From NCBI GenBank assembly GCA_031272805.1, contig JAISTC010000147.1:1-32951 (forward strand): DNA of 32,951 bases, in the 5' to 3' direction. Each line of letters begins with the position of its first letter. The first letter of the stretch is position 1. Position numbers and translations under genes: made by a program. Shown in pieces: positions 22,975 through 32,208 of this stretch. The notes beneath the pieces are model-generated. The model was not told the DNA's origin, ran no database searches, and worked only from the letters and a program-made list of their open reading frames with translations. Source of the stretch: Propionibacteriaceae bacterium. GTDB lineage: Bacteria; Actinomycetota; Actinomycetes; Propionibacteriales; Propionibacteriaceae.

Positions 22975-23020
22975 CCCGGCGCGGCGGCGCCCCCACCCGG
23001 GGACGCGCCGCCGCGCCGGG
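22975..23020 (+). terminator. Very stable hairpin between binding protein and permease genes
   Basis: A perfect 16-bp inverted repeat, CCCGGCGCGGCGGCGC (22975-22990) with its complement at 23005-23020 and a 14-nt loop, begins 7 nt after the binding-protein stop. No T run follows. It probably protects the upstream message or causes partial termination, giving more binding protein than permease. Confidence 0.7.
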
Positions 23021-23063
23021 CCCCGTCCAACCCATCCACCCAGTTCCAAGGTCAACCCACTCC

Positions 23064-24179
23064 ATGTCCCAGACGCTTCCGACCACCGCCGGCCAACCGG
23101 CGCCGGCAGCGCCGCCGCCCCCCGCCAAGGCGGCCAAGTCCACCGGCCGCTACGCGGCCCTGCTCAAGTACCTCGCCATCCGCTTCGTCCTCATCATCCC
23201 GACCGTCTGGATCCTCGTGACGGTCGTGTTCTTCCTCATGCGGCTGACCGGCGACCCCATCACCGCCATGCTGGGCGGCAAGGCCACGCCCGAGGAACTG
23301 GCCAAGCGCCGCCACGAGGCGGGCTACGACCGGCCCATCATCGTCCAGTACGGCGACTACCTCTGGGGCGTGCTCCACGGCGACTTCGGCAAGACCGTGA
23401 CGAACGGCAACCGGACGATCGGCGAGGTCCTGACGACGTACGGCCCGGCCACGATCGAGCTGGTCTTCTGGGGCCTGATCGTCGCGTTCGTCGTCGGCAT
23501 TCCGCTGGGCCGCCTGGCCGCCCGCCACTACAACCGGCTCCCCGACGTCCTCATCCGGACGTTCGCCATCCTCTTCTACGCCGCCCCGGTCTTCTTCGTC
23601 GCCCTGGTCCTCAAGCTCGTGTTCTCCCAGGCGCTCCACCTCCTCCCCGTCTCCGGGCGCGCGTCGGTCAAGACGGCCCTCATCCTCGACACGAAGGTCG
23701 ACCCCGACACGCGCATCTACATCGTCAACGCCATCCTCTACGGCGACCCGGCGGTCATCGGCGACGTCCTCAAACACGCCATCCTGCCCGGCCTCGCCCT
23801 GGGGCTGTTGACGGCGGGCGTCTTCATCCGGCTGGTCCGCATCAACCTCCTGCAGACGCTGCGCGCGGATTACGTCACGGCGGCGCGGGCCCGCGGCGTG
23901 GCGGAGGGCACGGTCGTGCGCAAGCACGCCTTCCGCAACGCCCTCATCCCGGTCGTCACGGTCATGGGGATGCAGATCGCCCTCATGCTCGGCGGCGCCA
24001 TCCTGACGGAGACGAGCTTCGAGTGGCAGGGGCTCGGCTACTGGCTGGCCAAGTACCTGACGGCCCGCGACTTCGTCGCGGTCCAGGGCATCGTCACGGC
24101 CATCGCCGTCATCGTCGCCCTGGCCAGCTTCGTCATCGACCTCATCAACGCGTTGATCGACCCGAGGGTGAGGTACTGA
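23064..24179 (+). CDS. Peptide ABC transporter permease (DppB/OppB-like)
   Basis: 371 aa. After a Pro/Ala-rich N-terminus, the first membrane segment is FVLIIPTVWILVTVVFFLM, followed by the long outer loop with GDPITAMLGG and YGDYLWGVLHGDFGKTV, typical of DppB. The cytoplasmic EAA loop is ARARGVAEGTVVRKHAFRNA, which contacts the ATPase. It contains an enlarged loop around LILDTKVDPDTRIYIVNAIL. With the next gene it forms the membrane channel. The gap to the next gene is 1 nt. Confidence 0.95.
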   Translation: MSQTLPTTAGQPAPAAPPPPAKAAKSTGRYAALLKYLAIRFVLIIPTVWILVTVVFFLMRLTGDPITAMLGGKATPEELAKRRHEAGYDRPIIVQYGDYLWGVLHGDFGKTVTNGNRTIGEVLTTYGPATIELVFWGLIVAFVVGIPLGRLAARHYNRLPDVLIRTFAILFYAAPVFFVALVLKLVFSQALHLLPVSGRASVKTALILDTKVDPDTRIYIVNAILYGDPAVIGDVLKHAILPGLALGLLTAGVFIRLVRINLLQTLRADYVTAARARGVAEGTVVRKHAFRNALIPVVTVMGMQIALMLGGAILTETSFEWQGLGYWLAKYLTARDFVAVQGIVTAIAVIVALASFVIDLINALIDPRVRY

Positions 24180-24180
24180 C

Positions 24181-25212
24181 ATGACCGTCGCCCTCGTCCC
24201 CGTGGCCGCCCCCGTGGAACCGCGCCGCAAGTCCAAGATCCCCGGCCTCAACCTGCTCCGCACGACCCACGGCCTGCAGCGGGCCATGCTGCTCATCGGC
24301 TTCGTCCTCGTCGCGCTGTTCGTCCTCGTCGGCCTGTTCGCCCCGCTGCTGGCGCCCTACGGCTTCGCGGAGTTGTTCTCCGGCCAGCTGCCGATGAGCG
24401 GGACCCACCCGCTCGGCACGACCGTCGGCGGCTACGACGTCCTCTCCCGGATCATCTGGGGCTGCCGCACGGCCGTCGAGGTCATCCTCCTGGCCATCGT
24501 CCTGTCGACCGCCATCGGCGTGCCCTTGGGGCTCATCTCCGGCTACGTCGGCGGGCCGCTCGACCGCGTGCTCGTCCTCATCATGGACGCCCTGTACGCC
24601 TTCCCGTCCCTGCTCCTGGCGATCGTCGTGTCGATCACGATCTCCGGCGGCCAGGCGGGCGTCGTCGGCGGCATCCTCTCGGCCGCGATCTCGATCACGG
24701 TCATCTTCATCCCGCAGTACTTCCGCGTCGTCCGCAACGCCACGATCCAGGTCAAGGTCGAGCCGTACGTCGAGGCGGCCAAGGTCGTCGGCGCGTCGCC
24801 GCTGCGGATCATGTTCGGCCACGTCCTCGCCAATGTGTCGCAGTCGATCCCGGTCCTGACGACGCTCAACGCCTCCGAGTCGATCCTGACCTTGGCGTCG
24901 CTGGGCTTCCTCGGCTTCGGCATCGAGCCGACGTCGGCGGCCGAGTGGGGCTACGACCTGAACAAGGCGATGTCGGACGTGGCCAACGGGATCTGGTGGA
25001 CCGGCGTGTTCCCGGGCCTGGCCATCGTGCTCATCGTCACGGGCGTGACGCTGATCGGCGAGTCCCTCAACGACGTCCTCAACCCGCTGCTGCGCACCCG
25101 CGGCGGCACGACCACGGCGGACGAACAGGAGATCGCGGCGATCGTGACGGTCACGCCGGGGGCGGCCGCAGCGGCCCCGGCGGCACCGAACGCAGAAGGG
25201 CAGGCGTCATGA
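24181..25212 (+). CDS. Peptide ABC transporter permease (DppC/OppC-like)
   Basis: 343 aa, preceded by GAGGTACTGAC. It has the DppC-type N-terminal membrane segment (MLLIGFVLVALFVLVGLFAP), HPLGTTVGGYDVLSRIIWGC, and the EAA loop VEAAKVVGASPLRIMFGHVL. The C-terminus, after the last membrane segment, is an Ala/Pro-rich tail of about 35 residues. It overlaps the ATPase gene by 4 nt, indicating coupled translation. Confidence 0.95.
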   Translation: MTVALVPVAAPVEPRRKSKIPGLNLLRTTHGLQRAMLLIGFVLVALFVLVGLFAPLLAPYGFAELFSGQLPMSGTHPLGTTVGGYDVLSRIIWGCRTAVEVILLAIVLSTAIGVPLGLISGYVGGPLDRVLVLIMDALYAFPSLLLAIVVSITISGGQAGVVGGILSAAISITVIFIPQYFRVVRNATIQVKVEPYVEAAKVVGASPLRIMFGHVLANVSQSIPVLTTLNASESILTLASLGFLGFGIEPTSAAEWGYDLNKAMSDVANGIWWTGVFPGLAIVLIVTGVTLIGESLNDVLNPLLRTRGGTTTADEQEIAAIVTVTPGAAAAAPAAPNAEGQAS

Positions 25213-26870
25213 GCGAGAAAACCCTGCTCCGGGTCGAGCACCTGGTCGTCAACTTCAAGACGGACGGCGCCCCCGTCCAGGCCGTCCGCTCGATCTCCTA
25301 CGACGTGGCGCCGGGCGAGACGTTGGCGATCGTGGGGGAGTCGGGCTCCGGCAAGACGGTCGGGTCACGCGCCATGATCGGGCTGCTGCCGGCGACGGCG
25401 GCGGTCCACGGCTCGGCCAAGTTGGAGGGCCAGGAACTCGTCGGGCTCAAGGGCGAGGCCATCCGCCAGGTCCGGGGCGACCGGATCGCCATGATCTTCC
25501 AGGAGCCGTCGACGGCGCTCGACCCGGTCCGGACGGTCGGCTGGCAGATCTCCCAGGCCCTGCGCGTCCACCACCCCAAGATGACGCGCCGCTCCGCCCT
25601 GAAAAGGGCCGTCGAGCTGATGGACCTGGTCGGCATCCCCGACCCCGCCAACCGCGTCCACTCGTACCCGCACCAGTTGTCCGGCGGCCAGAAACAGCGC
25701 GTCATGATCGCCATGGCGATCTCCTGCGACCCCGAGGTCATCATCGCCGACGAGCCGACGACGGCCCTCGACGTCACGACGCAGGCCCAGATTCTCGACC
25801 TGCTCCACGACCTGCGCGACCGGCTCGGCACGGCCATCATCCTGATCACGCACAACATGGGCGTCGTGGCCGACCTGGCGGACCGCGTGGCCGTCATGTT
25901 CCGGGGCGAGCTGGTCGAAACCGGTCCGGCCCGCCAGGTGTTCGAGAACCCGCAGCACCCGTACACGCGCCACCTGCTGTCGGCCGTGCCGCACCTGGGC
26001 CAGGCCCGCCCGGCCAGCATGGACGCCGTGCCGGCGCCCGTCATCACGGACAAGCCGATCGTCGAAATCTCCCACCTCGACATCGACTTCCCCGGCCGCC
26101 TCGGCTCCGGCCCGGTCCACGCCGTCAAGGACGTCACGCTGACCGTGCGCGAGCACGAGATCCTGGCGCTGGTCGGGGAGTCGGGCTCGGGCAAGACGAC
26201 GCTGGGGCGCTGCACGGTCGGGCTGCAGAAGCCGACACGCGGCCAGGTGACGGTCCTCGGGACCGACATCGACCAGGCGCGCGGCAAGGCGCTGCGCGAC
26301 CTCCGCCGCCGGATCGGCTTCGTCTTCCAGGACCCGGCCGCATCCCTCAACCCCCGGCTCTCGGTCGGCGCCTGCATCGCCGAGCCCATGCGGGTCCACG
26401 ACATCGGCACCCCGGCCGAGCGGATCGCCAAGGTCCGGGAACTCCTGGACGCCGTCGAGCTCCCGGCCGACTACGCCCAGCGCTACCCCCACGAGCTGTC
26501 CGGCGGCCAGCGCCAGCGCGTCTCCCTGGCCCGCGCGCTGGTCCTGGGGCCGGAGTTCCTCGTGGCCGACGAGCCGACGAGCGCGCTGGACGTGTCGGTC
26601 CAGGCGCGGGTGCTCGACGTGTTCGTCCGGCTGCAGCACGAGATGGGCTTCGCCTGCCTGTTCGTCACCCACGACCTGGCCGTAGTCGACCTGCTGGCCG
26701 ACCGCATCGCCGTCATGGAGCACGGCGTCCTGGTCGAGCTGGGGACCCCGGACCAGATCCTGCGCCACCCGCAGGAGGAGTACACGAAGACGCTCCTGGC
26801 GGCGGTCCCGGTCCCCGACCCGGCCGAACAGGCGGACAAGCGGGCCATCCGCCGGGCGCTGCGGCAGTAG
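25209..26870 (+). CDS. Peptide ABC transporter double ATPase (DppD-DppF fusion)
   Basis: 553 aa from ATG 25209 (ATGA overlap, GAAGGGCAGG upstream). Two complete ABC domains lie in one chain. Domain 1 has Walker A GESGSGKT near 43-50, signature LSGGQKQRVMIAMA, Walker B VIIADEPTTALD, and the H-loop ITHNMG. Domain 2 has Walker A GESGSGKTTLG near 322, signature LSGGQRQRVSLARAL, Walker B FLVADEPTSALD, and the H-loop VTHDLA. Each is followed by the Opp/Dpp C-terminal motif (ENPQHPYTRHLL; RHPQEEYTKTLL). Both ATP sites look competent. Fused OppDF-type ATPases are frequent in actinobacteria. Last gene of the operon; a REP pair follows. Confidence 0.96.
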   Translation: MSEKTLLRVEHLVVNFKTDGAPVQAVRSISYDVAPGETLAIVGESGSGKTVGSRAMIGLLPATAAVHGSAKLEGQELVGLKGEAIRQVRGDRIAMIFQEPSTALDPVRTVGWQISQALRVHHPKMTRRSALKRAVELMDLVGIPDPANRVHSYPHQLSGGQKQRVMIAMAISCDPEVIIADEPTTALDVTTQAQILDLLHDLRDRLGTAIILITHNMGVVADLADRVAVMFRGELVETGPARQVFENPQHPYTRHLLSAVPHLGQARPASMDAVPAPVITDKPIVEISHLDIDFPGRLGSGPVHAVKDVTLTVREHEILALVGESGSGKTTLGRCTVGLQKPTRGQVTVLGTDIDQARGKALRDLRRRIGFVFQDPAASLNPRLSVGACIAEPMRVHDIGTPAERIAKVRELLDAVELPADYAQRYPHELSGGQRQRVSLARALVLGPEFLVADEPTSALDVSVQARVLDVFVRLQHEMGFACLFVTHDLAVVDLLADRIAVMEHGVLVELGTPDQILRHPQEEYTKTLLAAVPVPDPAEQADKRAIRRALRQ

Positions 26871-26895
26871 GCCCGGCGCTGCCATCACAACCCCT

Positions 26896-26978
26896 TTGTC
26901 ATCCCGGCGAAAGCCGGGATCTTAAGGCGATGTTGTCGAGCGCCGGAGGAAAGATCCCGGCTTTCGCCGGGATGACAA
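26896..26978. repeat. REP-like pair, family 2 (inverted)
   Basis: The 28-nt unit at 26896-26923 (TTGTCATCCCGGCGAAAGCC...) is the exact reverse complement of 26951-26978. Each is itself a hairpin with an 8-bp stem. It lies between the converging ATPase and S4-protein genes, where a bidirectional terminator would be expected. Confidence 0.85.
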
Positions 26979-27000
26979 GGGATGCCGGGATGACAGACGC

Positions 27001-27387
27001 TCAGCGGGACGACCACCCGGTGCGGCCGCGCAATTGGTCGGTTTCCCGGCGCTCGCGCTTGGTCGGGCGGCCGCTGCCGCGGTCGCGGACGGCCGTGGGC
27101 GCGTTCAGGTTGGGGCCCTTGGCGGGCGGCGGCGGGGAGTGGTCCTCGTAGGCCAGGACGGCCAGCGGCGCGCCGACCCGGGTCGTCAGGAGCTGCTGGA
27201 CGACGACGATGCGCTCGCGCCGGGCGTCCTTGACGTGGACGGTCGCGCCGACCGTGACGGGCGTGGCCGGCTTGGCGCGGACGTCGTTGACGCGGACGTG
27301 GCCGGCGCGGCAGGCCGCACCCGCGGCCGTCCGGGAGGGGAACAACCGGACCGACCAGAGCCAAGAGTCGACGCGCGTGCCTTCCAC
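27001..27387 (-). CDS. S4-domain RNA-binding protein (Hsp15-like)
   Basis: 128 aa if started at GTG 27387 (protein EGTRVDSWLWSVRLFPSR after Met). GTG 27390 and ATG 27423 are alternative starts, and none has a clear Shine-Dalgarno. The chosen start matches family members, which begin a few residues before TRVDxWLW. The S4 domain includes RTAAGAACRAGHVRVNDVRA and the turn KPATPVTVGATVHV. The basic C-terminal tail (GSGRPTKRERRETDQ) is typical of Hsp15-like proteins, which bind stalled 50S subunits carrying nascent chains. Function by homology only. It diverges from the ilv leader promoter. Confidence 0.88.
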   Translation of the reverse strand: MEGTRVDSWLWSVRLFPSRTAAGAACRAGHVRVNDVRAKPATPVTVGATVHVKDARRERIVVVQQLLTTRVGAPLAVLAYEDHSPPPPAKGPNLNAPTAVRDRGSGRPTKRERRETDQLRGRTGWSSR

Positions 27388-27435
27388 CACCCCATTGGAC
27401 CACAGACCGGCCCCGTCCAGCATCCGGGCGGCCGG

Positions 27436-27464
27436 TTGACAGGCGGCGATGAGCTTGGCAGAGT
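27436..27464 (+). promoter_or_regulatory. Promoter of the ilv operon leader
   Basis: TTGACA (27436-27441), a 17-bp spacer, then CAGAGT (27459-27464). Seven nt later is the ATG of the leader peptide, so transcription would begin on or next to that ATG. This is the best-formed promoter in the window. Confidence 0.7.
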
Positions 27465-27471
27465 GCTCCCC

Positions 27472-27504
27472 ATGACTTCCATGGTGGTCGTACTCATCGA
27501 CTAG
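27472..27504 (+). CDS. Branched-chain amino-acid leader peptide (attenuator)
   Basis: 10-residue peptide MTSMVVVLID followed by TAG. Five of its ten residues are Val, Val, Val, Leu, Ile, the end products of the pathway. Ribosome stalling at these codons when Val/Leu/Ile-tRNA is scarce would control the terminator downstream. There is no Shine-Dalgarno; the position relative to the promoter suggests a leaderless peptide, as reported for attenuators in other actinobacteria. Confidence 0.75.
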   Translation: MTSMVVVLID

Positions 27505-27561
27505 CGCGCCTCGGCCTCAAGGCGCGCGCCCTCGTCTGCCGGTTGGCAACGGGGGTTTTTT
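27504..27561 (+). terminator. ilv attenuator: leader hairpin and intrinsic terminator
   Basis: Hairpin 1: GCGCGCC (27504-27510) with GGCGCGC (27521-27527). Terminator: CCCTCGT (27529-27535) pairs with ACGGGGG (27549-27555), one G-T wobble, plus inner TGCC/GGCA (27537-27540, 27545-27548), followed by six T at 27556-27561. A long-range alternative also exists: CCGGTTGG (27539-27546) is complementary to CCAACCGG (27579-27586), just before the ilvB ribosome-binding site. Which structure is the antiterminator cannot be settled by eye. Confidence 0.75.
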
Positions 27562-27599
27562 ATTGGAAGAAAGCCAGACCAACCGGTTAGGAGGAGCTG

Positions 27600-29351
27600 A
27601 TGGCACCGAGTAAGACCCCTGCCACCGAAACCATGACGGGCGCGCAGGCGCTCGTGCGCTCGCTGGAGCTGCTGGGCGTCGACGTGGCGTTCGGGATTCC
27701 GGGCGGCGCCATCCTGCCGCTGTTCGACCCGCTGTTCGACGCCAAGATCCGCCACATTCTCTGCCGCCACGAGCAGGGCGCCGCCCACGCGGCCGAGGGC
27801 TACGCGACCGCCACGGGCCGCGTCGGCGTCTGCATCGCGACGTCCGGGCCGGGCGCGACGAACCTCGTGACGGGCCTCGGCGACGCCTACATGGACTCCG
27901 TGCCGATCGTGGCGATCACGGGCCAGGTCGGGTCCGCCTCGATCGGCACCGATGCCTTCCAGGAGGCCGACATCCGCGGCATCACGTTCCCCATCACCAA
28001 ACACAACTTCCTGGTCAAGAAGGCCGAGCTGGTGCCGCAGGCCGTGGCCGAGGCGTTCCACATCGCCGCCACCGGCCGGCCCGGCCCCGTCCTGGTCGAC
28101 GTCACGAAGGACGCGCTCAACGGGCTGATGGAGTTCTCCTGGCCGGCCCCGATCGCCCTGCCGGGCTACCGGCCGACGGTCACGCCGCACTTCCGCCAGG
28201 TGCGCGAGGCGGCGGCCATGATCGCCCAGGCCCAGCGGCCCGTCATCCTGGCGGGCGGCGGCATCGTCAAGGCGGGGGCGGCGCCGGCGCTGCGCGAGGT
28301 TGTGGCCAAGGCCGGGCTCCCGACCGTGACGACGCTGATGGCCCGCGGCGCCCTGTCCGACGCCGACCCGCTCAACTACGGGATGCCCGGGATGCACGGC
28401 GCCGTCGCGGCCGTCGGCGCCCTCCAGCGGGCCGACCTGCTGATCGCCGTCGGCGCCCGCTTCGACGACCGCGTGACCGGCCAACTGTCGACCTTCGCGC
28501 CCGACGCCAAGGTCATCCACTGCGACATCGACCCGGCCGAGATCGGCAAGAACCGGGCCGCGGACCTCCCGATCGTGGGCGACTGCCGGCTCATGTTGGA
28601 GGAGCTGTCGAAGCGGCTGGACGACGTCACGCTGCCCGACTGGTCCGGCTGGCGTGCCTACCTCGACGGGCTCCGGTCCAAGTACCCGACGTGGGCCGGC
28701 GACCCCGACGACGACATCATCCAGCCGCAGGAGGTCATCCGGCGGATTTCCCAGGTCGCCGGGCCGGAGGCCGTGTTCGTCACGGGCGTCGGCCAGCACC
28801 AGATGTGGTCGGCCCACTTCGTCCACCTCGAACAGCCGCGCCACTGGCTGACGTCCGGTGGCGCCGGCACGATGGGCTACTGCGTGCCCGCCGCCATGGG
28901 CGCCCAGGTCGGGCGGCCCGACGCCGTCGTCTGGGGCATCGACGGTGACGGCTGTTTCCAGATGACCAACCAGGAGCTCGTGACCTGCGCCCTCAACGGC
29001 ATCCCGATCAAGATCGCCATCATCAACAACCAGGTGCTCGGCATGGTCCGCCAGTGGCAGACCCTGTTCTACGGCGAGCGCTACTCCAACACGGACCTCC
29101 ACACCGACCGCATCCCCGACTTCGTCAAGCTGGCCGAGGCGATGGGCTGCGTCGGGCTCCGGGCCGAGAAGCCGGATGAGGTCGACGGGGTCATCGCCGA
29201 GGCGATGGCCATTTCGGACCGGCCCGTCGTGGTCGAGTTCGTGGTTTCCAAGGACGCCATGGTCTGGCCGATGGTCGCGGCCGGGGCCAGCAACGACGAC
29301 ATCAAGATCGCCAGGGACCTGGCGCCGAAGTGGGAGGAGGACGACCTGTGA
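27600..29351 (+). CDS. ilvB: Acetolactate synthase large (catalytic) subunit
   Basis: 583 aa. First committed step of valine/leucine/isoleucine synthesis: condensation of pyruvate with pyruvate or 2-oxobutyrate, using TPP, FAD and magnesium. The start has a strong TAGGAGGAG. Signatures are [20 protein letters not shown], the catalytic TPP-activating Glu in [18 protein letters not shown]-region motifs such as [19 protein letters not shown], and the TPP/magnesium motif [20 protein letters not shown]...NN. Length fits the family. It overlaps ilvN by 4 nt. Confidence 0.97.
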   Translation: MAPSKTPATETMTGAQALVRSLELLGVDVAFGIPGGAILPLFDPLFDAKIRHILCRHEQGAAHAAEGYATATGRVGVCIATSGPGATNLVTGLGDAYMDSVPIVAITGQVGSASIGTDAFQEADIRGITFPITKHNFLVKKAELVPQAVAEAFHIAATGRPGPVLVDVTKDALNGLMEFSWPAPIALPGYRPTVTPHFRQVREAAAMIAQAQRPVILAGGGIVKAGAAPALREVVAKAGLPTVTTLMARGALSDADPLNYGMPGMHGAVAAVGALQRADLLIAVGARFDDRVTGQLSTFAPDAKVIHCDIDPAEIGKNRAADLPIVGDCRLMLEELSKRLDDVTLPDWSGWRAYLDGLRSKYPTWAGDPDDDIIQPQEVIRRISQVAGPEAVFVTGVGQHQMWSAHFVHLEQPRHWLTSGGAGTMGYCVPAAMGAQVGRPDAVVWGIDGDGCFQMTNQELVTCALNGIPIKIAIINNQVLGMVRQWQTLFYGERYSNTDLHTDRIPDFVKLAEAMGCVGLRAEKPDEVDGVIAEAMAISDRPVVVEFVVSKDAMVWPMVAAGASNDDIKIARDLAPKWEEDDL

Positions 29352-29887
29352 GCACCGTGCACACGCTGTCCGTTCTGGTCGAGGACAAGCCGGGCGTCCT
29401 GGCCCGGATCGCGGGCCTGTTCGCCCGCCGCGGCTTCAACATCGAGTCGCTGGCCGTCGGCCCGACCGAGCGCCCGGGCTATTCCCGGATCACGCTCGTG
29501 GCCGTGGTCGAATCGGAGGTCCAGTCCGAGCAGATCGTCAAGCAGCTCAACAAGCTGGTCGAGGTCATCAAGATCACGGAGATGGAGAAGGGCCTGGCCG
29601 TCCGCCGCGAGCTCATCCTGATCAAGGTCAAGGCCGAGCCGTCGACCCGGGGCGAGATCCTCCAGATCGTCGAGATGTTCCGCGGCCGCGTCGTCGACGT
29701 CGCGCCCGACACGCTGACCATCGAGGCCACGGGCGGCTACGGCAAGCTCCGGGCCCTGAAAGACATGCTGGAGCCCTACGGCGTCCGCGAACTCGTCCAG
29801 TCCGGCTCCGTCGCCGTCGGCCGCGGCGCCCGCACGATCACGGACCGGTCGAAGTACGACAAGACGCCCAAGAACCAGCGTGACTGA
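29348..29887 (+). CDS. ilvN: Acetolactate synthase small (regulatory) subunit
   Basis: 179 aa from GTG 29348 (GTGA overlap with ilvB). Binds and activates the large subunit and gives valine feedback inhibition. The N-terminal ACT domain is [20 protein letters not shown] followed by [17 protein letters not shown], and the C-terminal second ACT-like domain includes [12 protein letters not shown] and [20 protein letters not shown]. Length is at the longer end for the family (usually about 160-175), with a basic C-terminal tail. Confidence 0.97.
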   Translation: MSTVHTLSVLVEDKPGVLARIAGLFARRGFNIESLAVGPTERPGYSRITLVAVVESEVQSEQIVKQLNKLVEVIKITEMEKGLAVRRELILIKVKAEPSTRGEILQIVEMFRGRVVDVAPDTLTIEATGGYGKLRALKDMLEPYGVRELVQSGSVAVGRGARTITDRSKYDKTPKNQRD

Positions 29888-29913
29888 CCGGGCTGGGATG
29901 GAGAGGCCGTGGG

Positions 29914-29966
29914 GTCGGGCGCTGTGGCGACGGAGCGAGGCACGAGCGACCGCCACAGGGCCTGAC
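29914..29966. repeat. REP-like palindrome, family 3, copy 2
   Basis: GTCGGGC-G-CTGTGGC pairs with GCCACAG-G-GCCTGAC around a loop containing ACGGAGCGAGGCACGAGCGA. It matches the copy at 18133-18185 in reverse orientation. It separates ilvN from ilvC and may lower readthrough. Confidence 0.8.
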
Positions 29967-30048
29967 ACCGCGGCCCTGACGCAGACGCCGGCCCGGTCGT
30001 CAGCGCATTAGGATCACGATCGCCAATACTTTCGGAGGAGACATACCC

Positions 30049-31077
30049 ATGGCACACCTGTTCTACGACGACGACGCCGACCTGTCCGTCATCCAGCGGC
30101 GCAAGGCCGCGGTCATCGGCTTCGGCTCCCAGGGCCACGCTCACGCGCTCAGCCTGCGCGACTCCGGCGTCGACGTCCGCGTCGGCCTCAAGCCCGGTTC
30201 CAAGTCGCGCGCCAAGGCCGAGGCGGAGGGCCTGCGCGTCCTGACGGTCCCCGAGGCCGTCCAGGAGGCCGACCTCATCATGATCCTGGCGCCCGACCAG
30301 GTCCAGCGCGGCCTGTACGCGGCCGAGATCGCCCCGTACCTCAAGCCCGGCGCCGCGTTGTTCTTCGCCCACGGCTTCAACATCCGCTTCGGCTACATCC
30401 AGCCGCCCGCCGGCGTCGACGTCTGCATGGTGGCGCCGAAGGGGCCGGGCCACCTGGTGCGGCGCGAGTACGCCGCCGGGCGCGGCGTGCCCGTCGTCGT
30501 GGCCGTCGAGAAGGACGAGACCGGGGGCGCGTGGCCGCTGACGCTGGCCTACGCCAAGGCCATCGGCGGGCTGCGCGCGGGCGGCATCGAGACGACGTTC
30601 ACGGAGGAGACCGAGACCGACCTGTTCGGCGAGCAGGCCGTCCTCTGCGGCGGCATGTCCCACCTGGTCCAGGCCGGCTGGGAGACGCTGGTCGAGGCGG
30701 GCTACCAGCCCGAGGTGGCCTACTTCGAGTGCCTCCACGAGCTCAAGCTGATCGTCGACCTGATGTACGAGGGCGGCATCGCCAAGCAGCGCTGGTCGGT
30801 CTCCGACACGGCCGAGTACGGCGACTACGTGTCCGGCCCGCGCGTCATCGACGCCCACGTCAAGGCCACGATGCGCGACGTCTTGTCGGACATCCAGTCC
30901 GGCGCGTTCGCCGCCCGCTTCATCGCCGACCAGGACGCCGGCGCCCCGGAGTTCAAGGCCATGCGGGCCAAGGAGGAGGCCCACCCGATCGAGGCCGTGG
31001 GTCACGAGCTGCGCCAGTTGATGAGTTGGGTCAAGAAGACCGACGACGACTACACGGAGGGCACCGCCGCCAGGTAA
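30049..31077 (+). CDS. ilvC: Ketol-acid reductoisomerase (NADP+), class I
   Basis: 342 aa. Second common step of branched-chain amino-acid synthesis: magnesium-dependent isomerisation and NADPH reduction of acetolactate. The start has GGAGGAG. The N-terminal Rossmann motif is [20 protein letters not shown], followed by [17 protein letters not shown] with the Ser/Arg contacts for NADPH phosphate. The catalytic region includes [14 protein letters not shown], and the metal-binding Asp/Glu lie in [13 protein letters not shown] and the following helices. It shows the short class I architecture. ilvC is separated from ilvN by 161 nt and a REP element. Confidence 0.97.
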   Translation: MAHLFYDDDADLSVIQRRKAAVIGFGSQGHAHALSLRDSGVDVRVGLKPGSKSRAKAEAEGLRVLTVPEAVQEADLIMILAPDQVQRGLYAAEIAPYLKPGAALFFAHGFNIRFGYIQPPAGVDVCMVAPKGPGHLVRREYAAGRGVPVVVAVEKDETGGAWPLTLAYAKAIGGLRAGGIETTFTEETETDLFGEQAVLCGGMSHLVQAGWETLVEAGYQPEVAYFECLHELKLIVDLMYEGGIAKQRWSVSDTAEYGDYVSGPRVIDAHVKATMRDVLSDIQSGAFAARFIADQDAGAPEFKAMRAKEEAHPIEAVGHELRQLMSWVKKTDDDYTEGTAAR

Positions 31078-31086
31078 GGCTCCCCG

Positions 31087-32082
31087 ATGCGGGTACACGT
31101 TCTCTACACCGGGGGCACGATCGGGATGGTCGAGTCCGCCGCCGGGCTGGTGCCGGGCGCGGACCTGGCCGGCTGGCTGGACGACCTGCTGCGGCGCACG
31201 CCGTGGGCCGAGCGGGTCGCCTACTCCGAGTTCCCGCGGCCGATCGACTCGTCCAACGCCACGCCGCGCGACTGGCAGGCCATCGTCGACGACCTGGCCG
31301 GCCAGCGTGACGCCGCCGACGCATTCGTCGTCCTCCACGGCACGGACACGATGGCCTACACGTCCGCCGCCCTCGCCTTCGCCCTGACCGGCTTCGGCCG
31401 GCCCGTCGTCGTGACCGGCGCGCAGTACCCGTTCTCGGTCGCCGGCTCCGACGCCGCGGCCAATGTCCTGGGCGCGCTCCAGGCGGCGACGTCGGGGCGG
31501 GCGGACGGCGTGACGCTGTTCTTCGGCCACCATCTGCTGCCCGGCGCCCGGGCGGCCAAGGTGTCGACGTGGGCGTTCTCCGGCTTCGAGTCGGCCGGGA
31601 CGGCGCCGCTGGCCGTGGCCGGGGCGCCGTGGCGCTGGAACCCGGCGCCCCCGCCGGGCCGCGGCTGGCCGGACCCGCGGCCCTATGGGCGTCACGACGT
31701 GGTCGTGCTCGACCTGTGCCCGGGCCTGACGGCGGCGCGGCTCGGCCACCTGCTGGAGCCCCGGCCCGAGGCGGTCATCCTCCGCGCGTTCGGCGTCGGC
31801 AACGCGCCGACCGACGAGCCGGGCCTGGTCGGCGTCATCCGGGACACCGTGACGGCGGGCGTCCCCGTCATCGTCTGCTCCCAGTGCTTCGAGGCCCAGA
31901 TCCTCCTCGGGCGCTACGCGGCCGGCGGCGCCCTGGCCGCGGCGGGCGCGGTCGGCGCCGCGGGCATGACCCTGGAGGCCGCCTACGCCAAGACCGTCTT
32001 CCTCCTGTCCCAGGGCCTGGACGGCCGCGCGGTGGGGGAGTGGATCGGGCAGAACCTGGCGGGCGAGCTGACCGAGGAGTAG
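31087..32082 (+). CDS. L-asparaginase (type I-like)
   Basis: 331 aa, starting 9 nt after ilvC with AAGG overlapping the ilvC end. Hydrolyses asparagine to aspartate and ammonia. The first catalytic Thr motif is YTGGTIGM (Thr11, near the start) and the second is VLHGTDTMAYTSAAL. VVVTGAQYPFSVAGSDAAAN follows, as in the family. No signal peptide is seen, consistent with a cytoplasmic type I enzyme. It is probably co-transcribed with ilvC. The unusual pairing may reflect nitrogen or aspartate supply for amino-acid synthesis; this is inference. The PAPPPGRGWPDPRPYGRHD region is more Pro-rich than usual. Confidence 0.9.
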   Translation: MRVHVLYTGGTIGMVESAAGLVPGADLAGWLDDLLRRTPWAERVAYSEFPRPIDSSNATPRDWQAIVDDLAGQRDAADAFVVLHGTDTMAYTSAALAFALTGFGRPVVVTGAQYPFSVAGSDAAANVLGALQAATSGRADGVTLFFGHHLLPGARAAKVSTWAFSGFESAGTAPLAVAGAPWRWNPAPPPGRGWPDPRPYGRHDVVVLDLCPGLTAARLGHLLEPRPEAVILRAFGVGNAPTDEPGLVGVIRDTVTAGVPVIVCSQCFEAQILLGRYAAGGALAAAGAVGAAGMTLEAAYAKTVFLLSQGLDGRAVGEWIGQNLAGELTEE

Positions 32083-32195
32083 AGCCCCTGGGCCCCAGCC
32101 GGTGTCAGCGCCGGAGGGGCGGTCGGTCTGGACGGTGTGGCCGCCATCACTTTGTGGGGTTGTCTGGAACCCTCCCCGTGGTCGTGGTGGCGTGC

Positions 32196-32201
32196 TAGCG
32201 T
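32196..32201 (+). promoter_or_regulatory. -10 box (TAGCGT) for the YbjN-like gene
   Basis: TAGCGT is followed by 7 nt and ATG 32209, matching the leaderless pattern seen elsewhere in the window. Confidence 0.45.
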
Positions 32202-32208
32202 GGCCGTG

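Noticed and set aside
20880-23039. Minus-strand frame of about 700 codons
   Set aside because: Antisense to the glycosyltransferase and lipoprotein genes, both well supported; composition is typical of a shadow frame.
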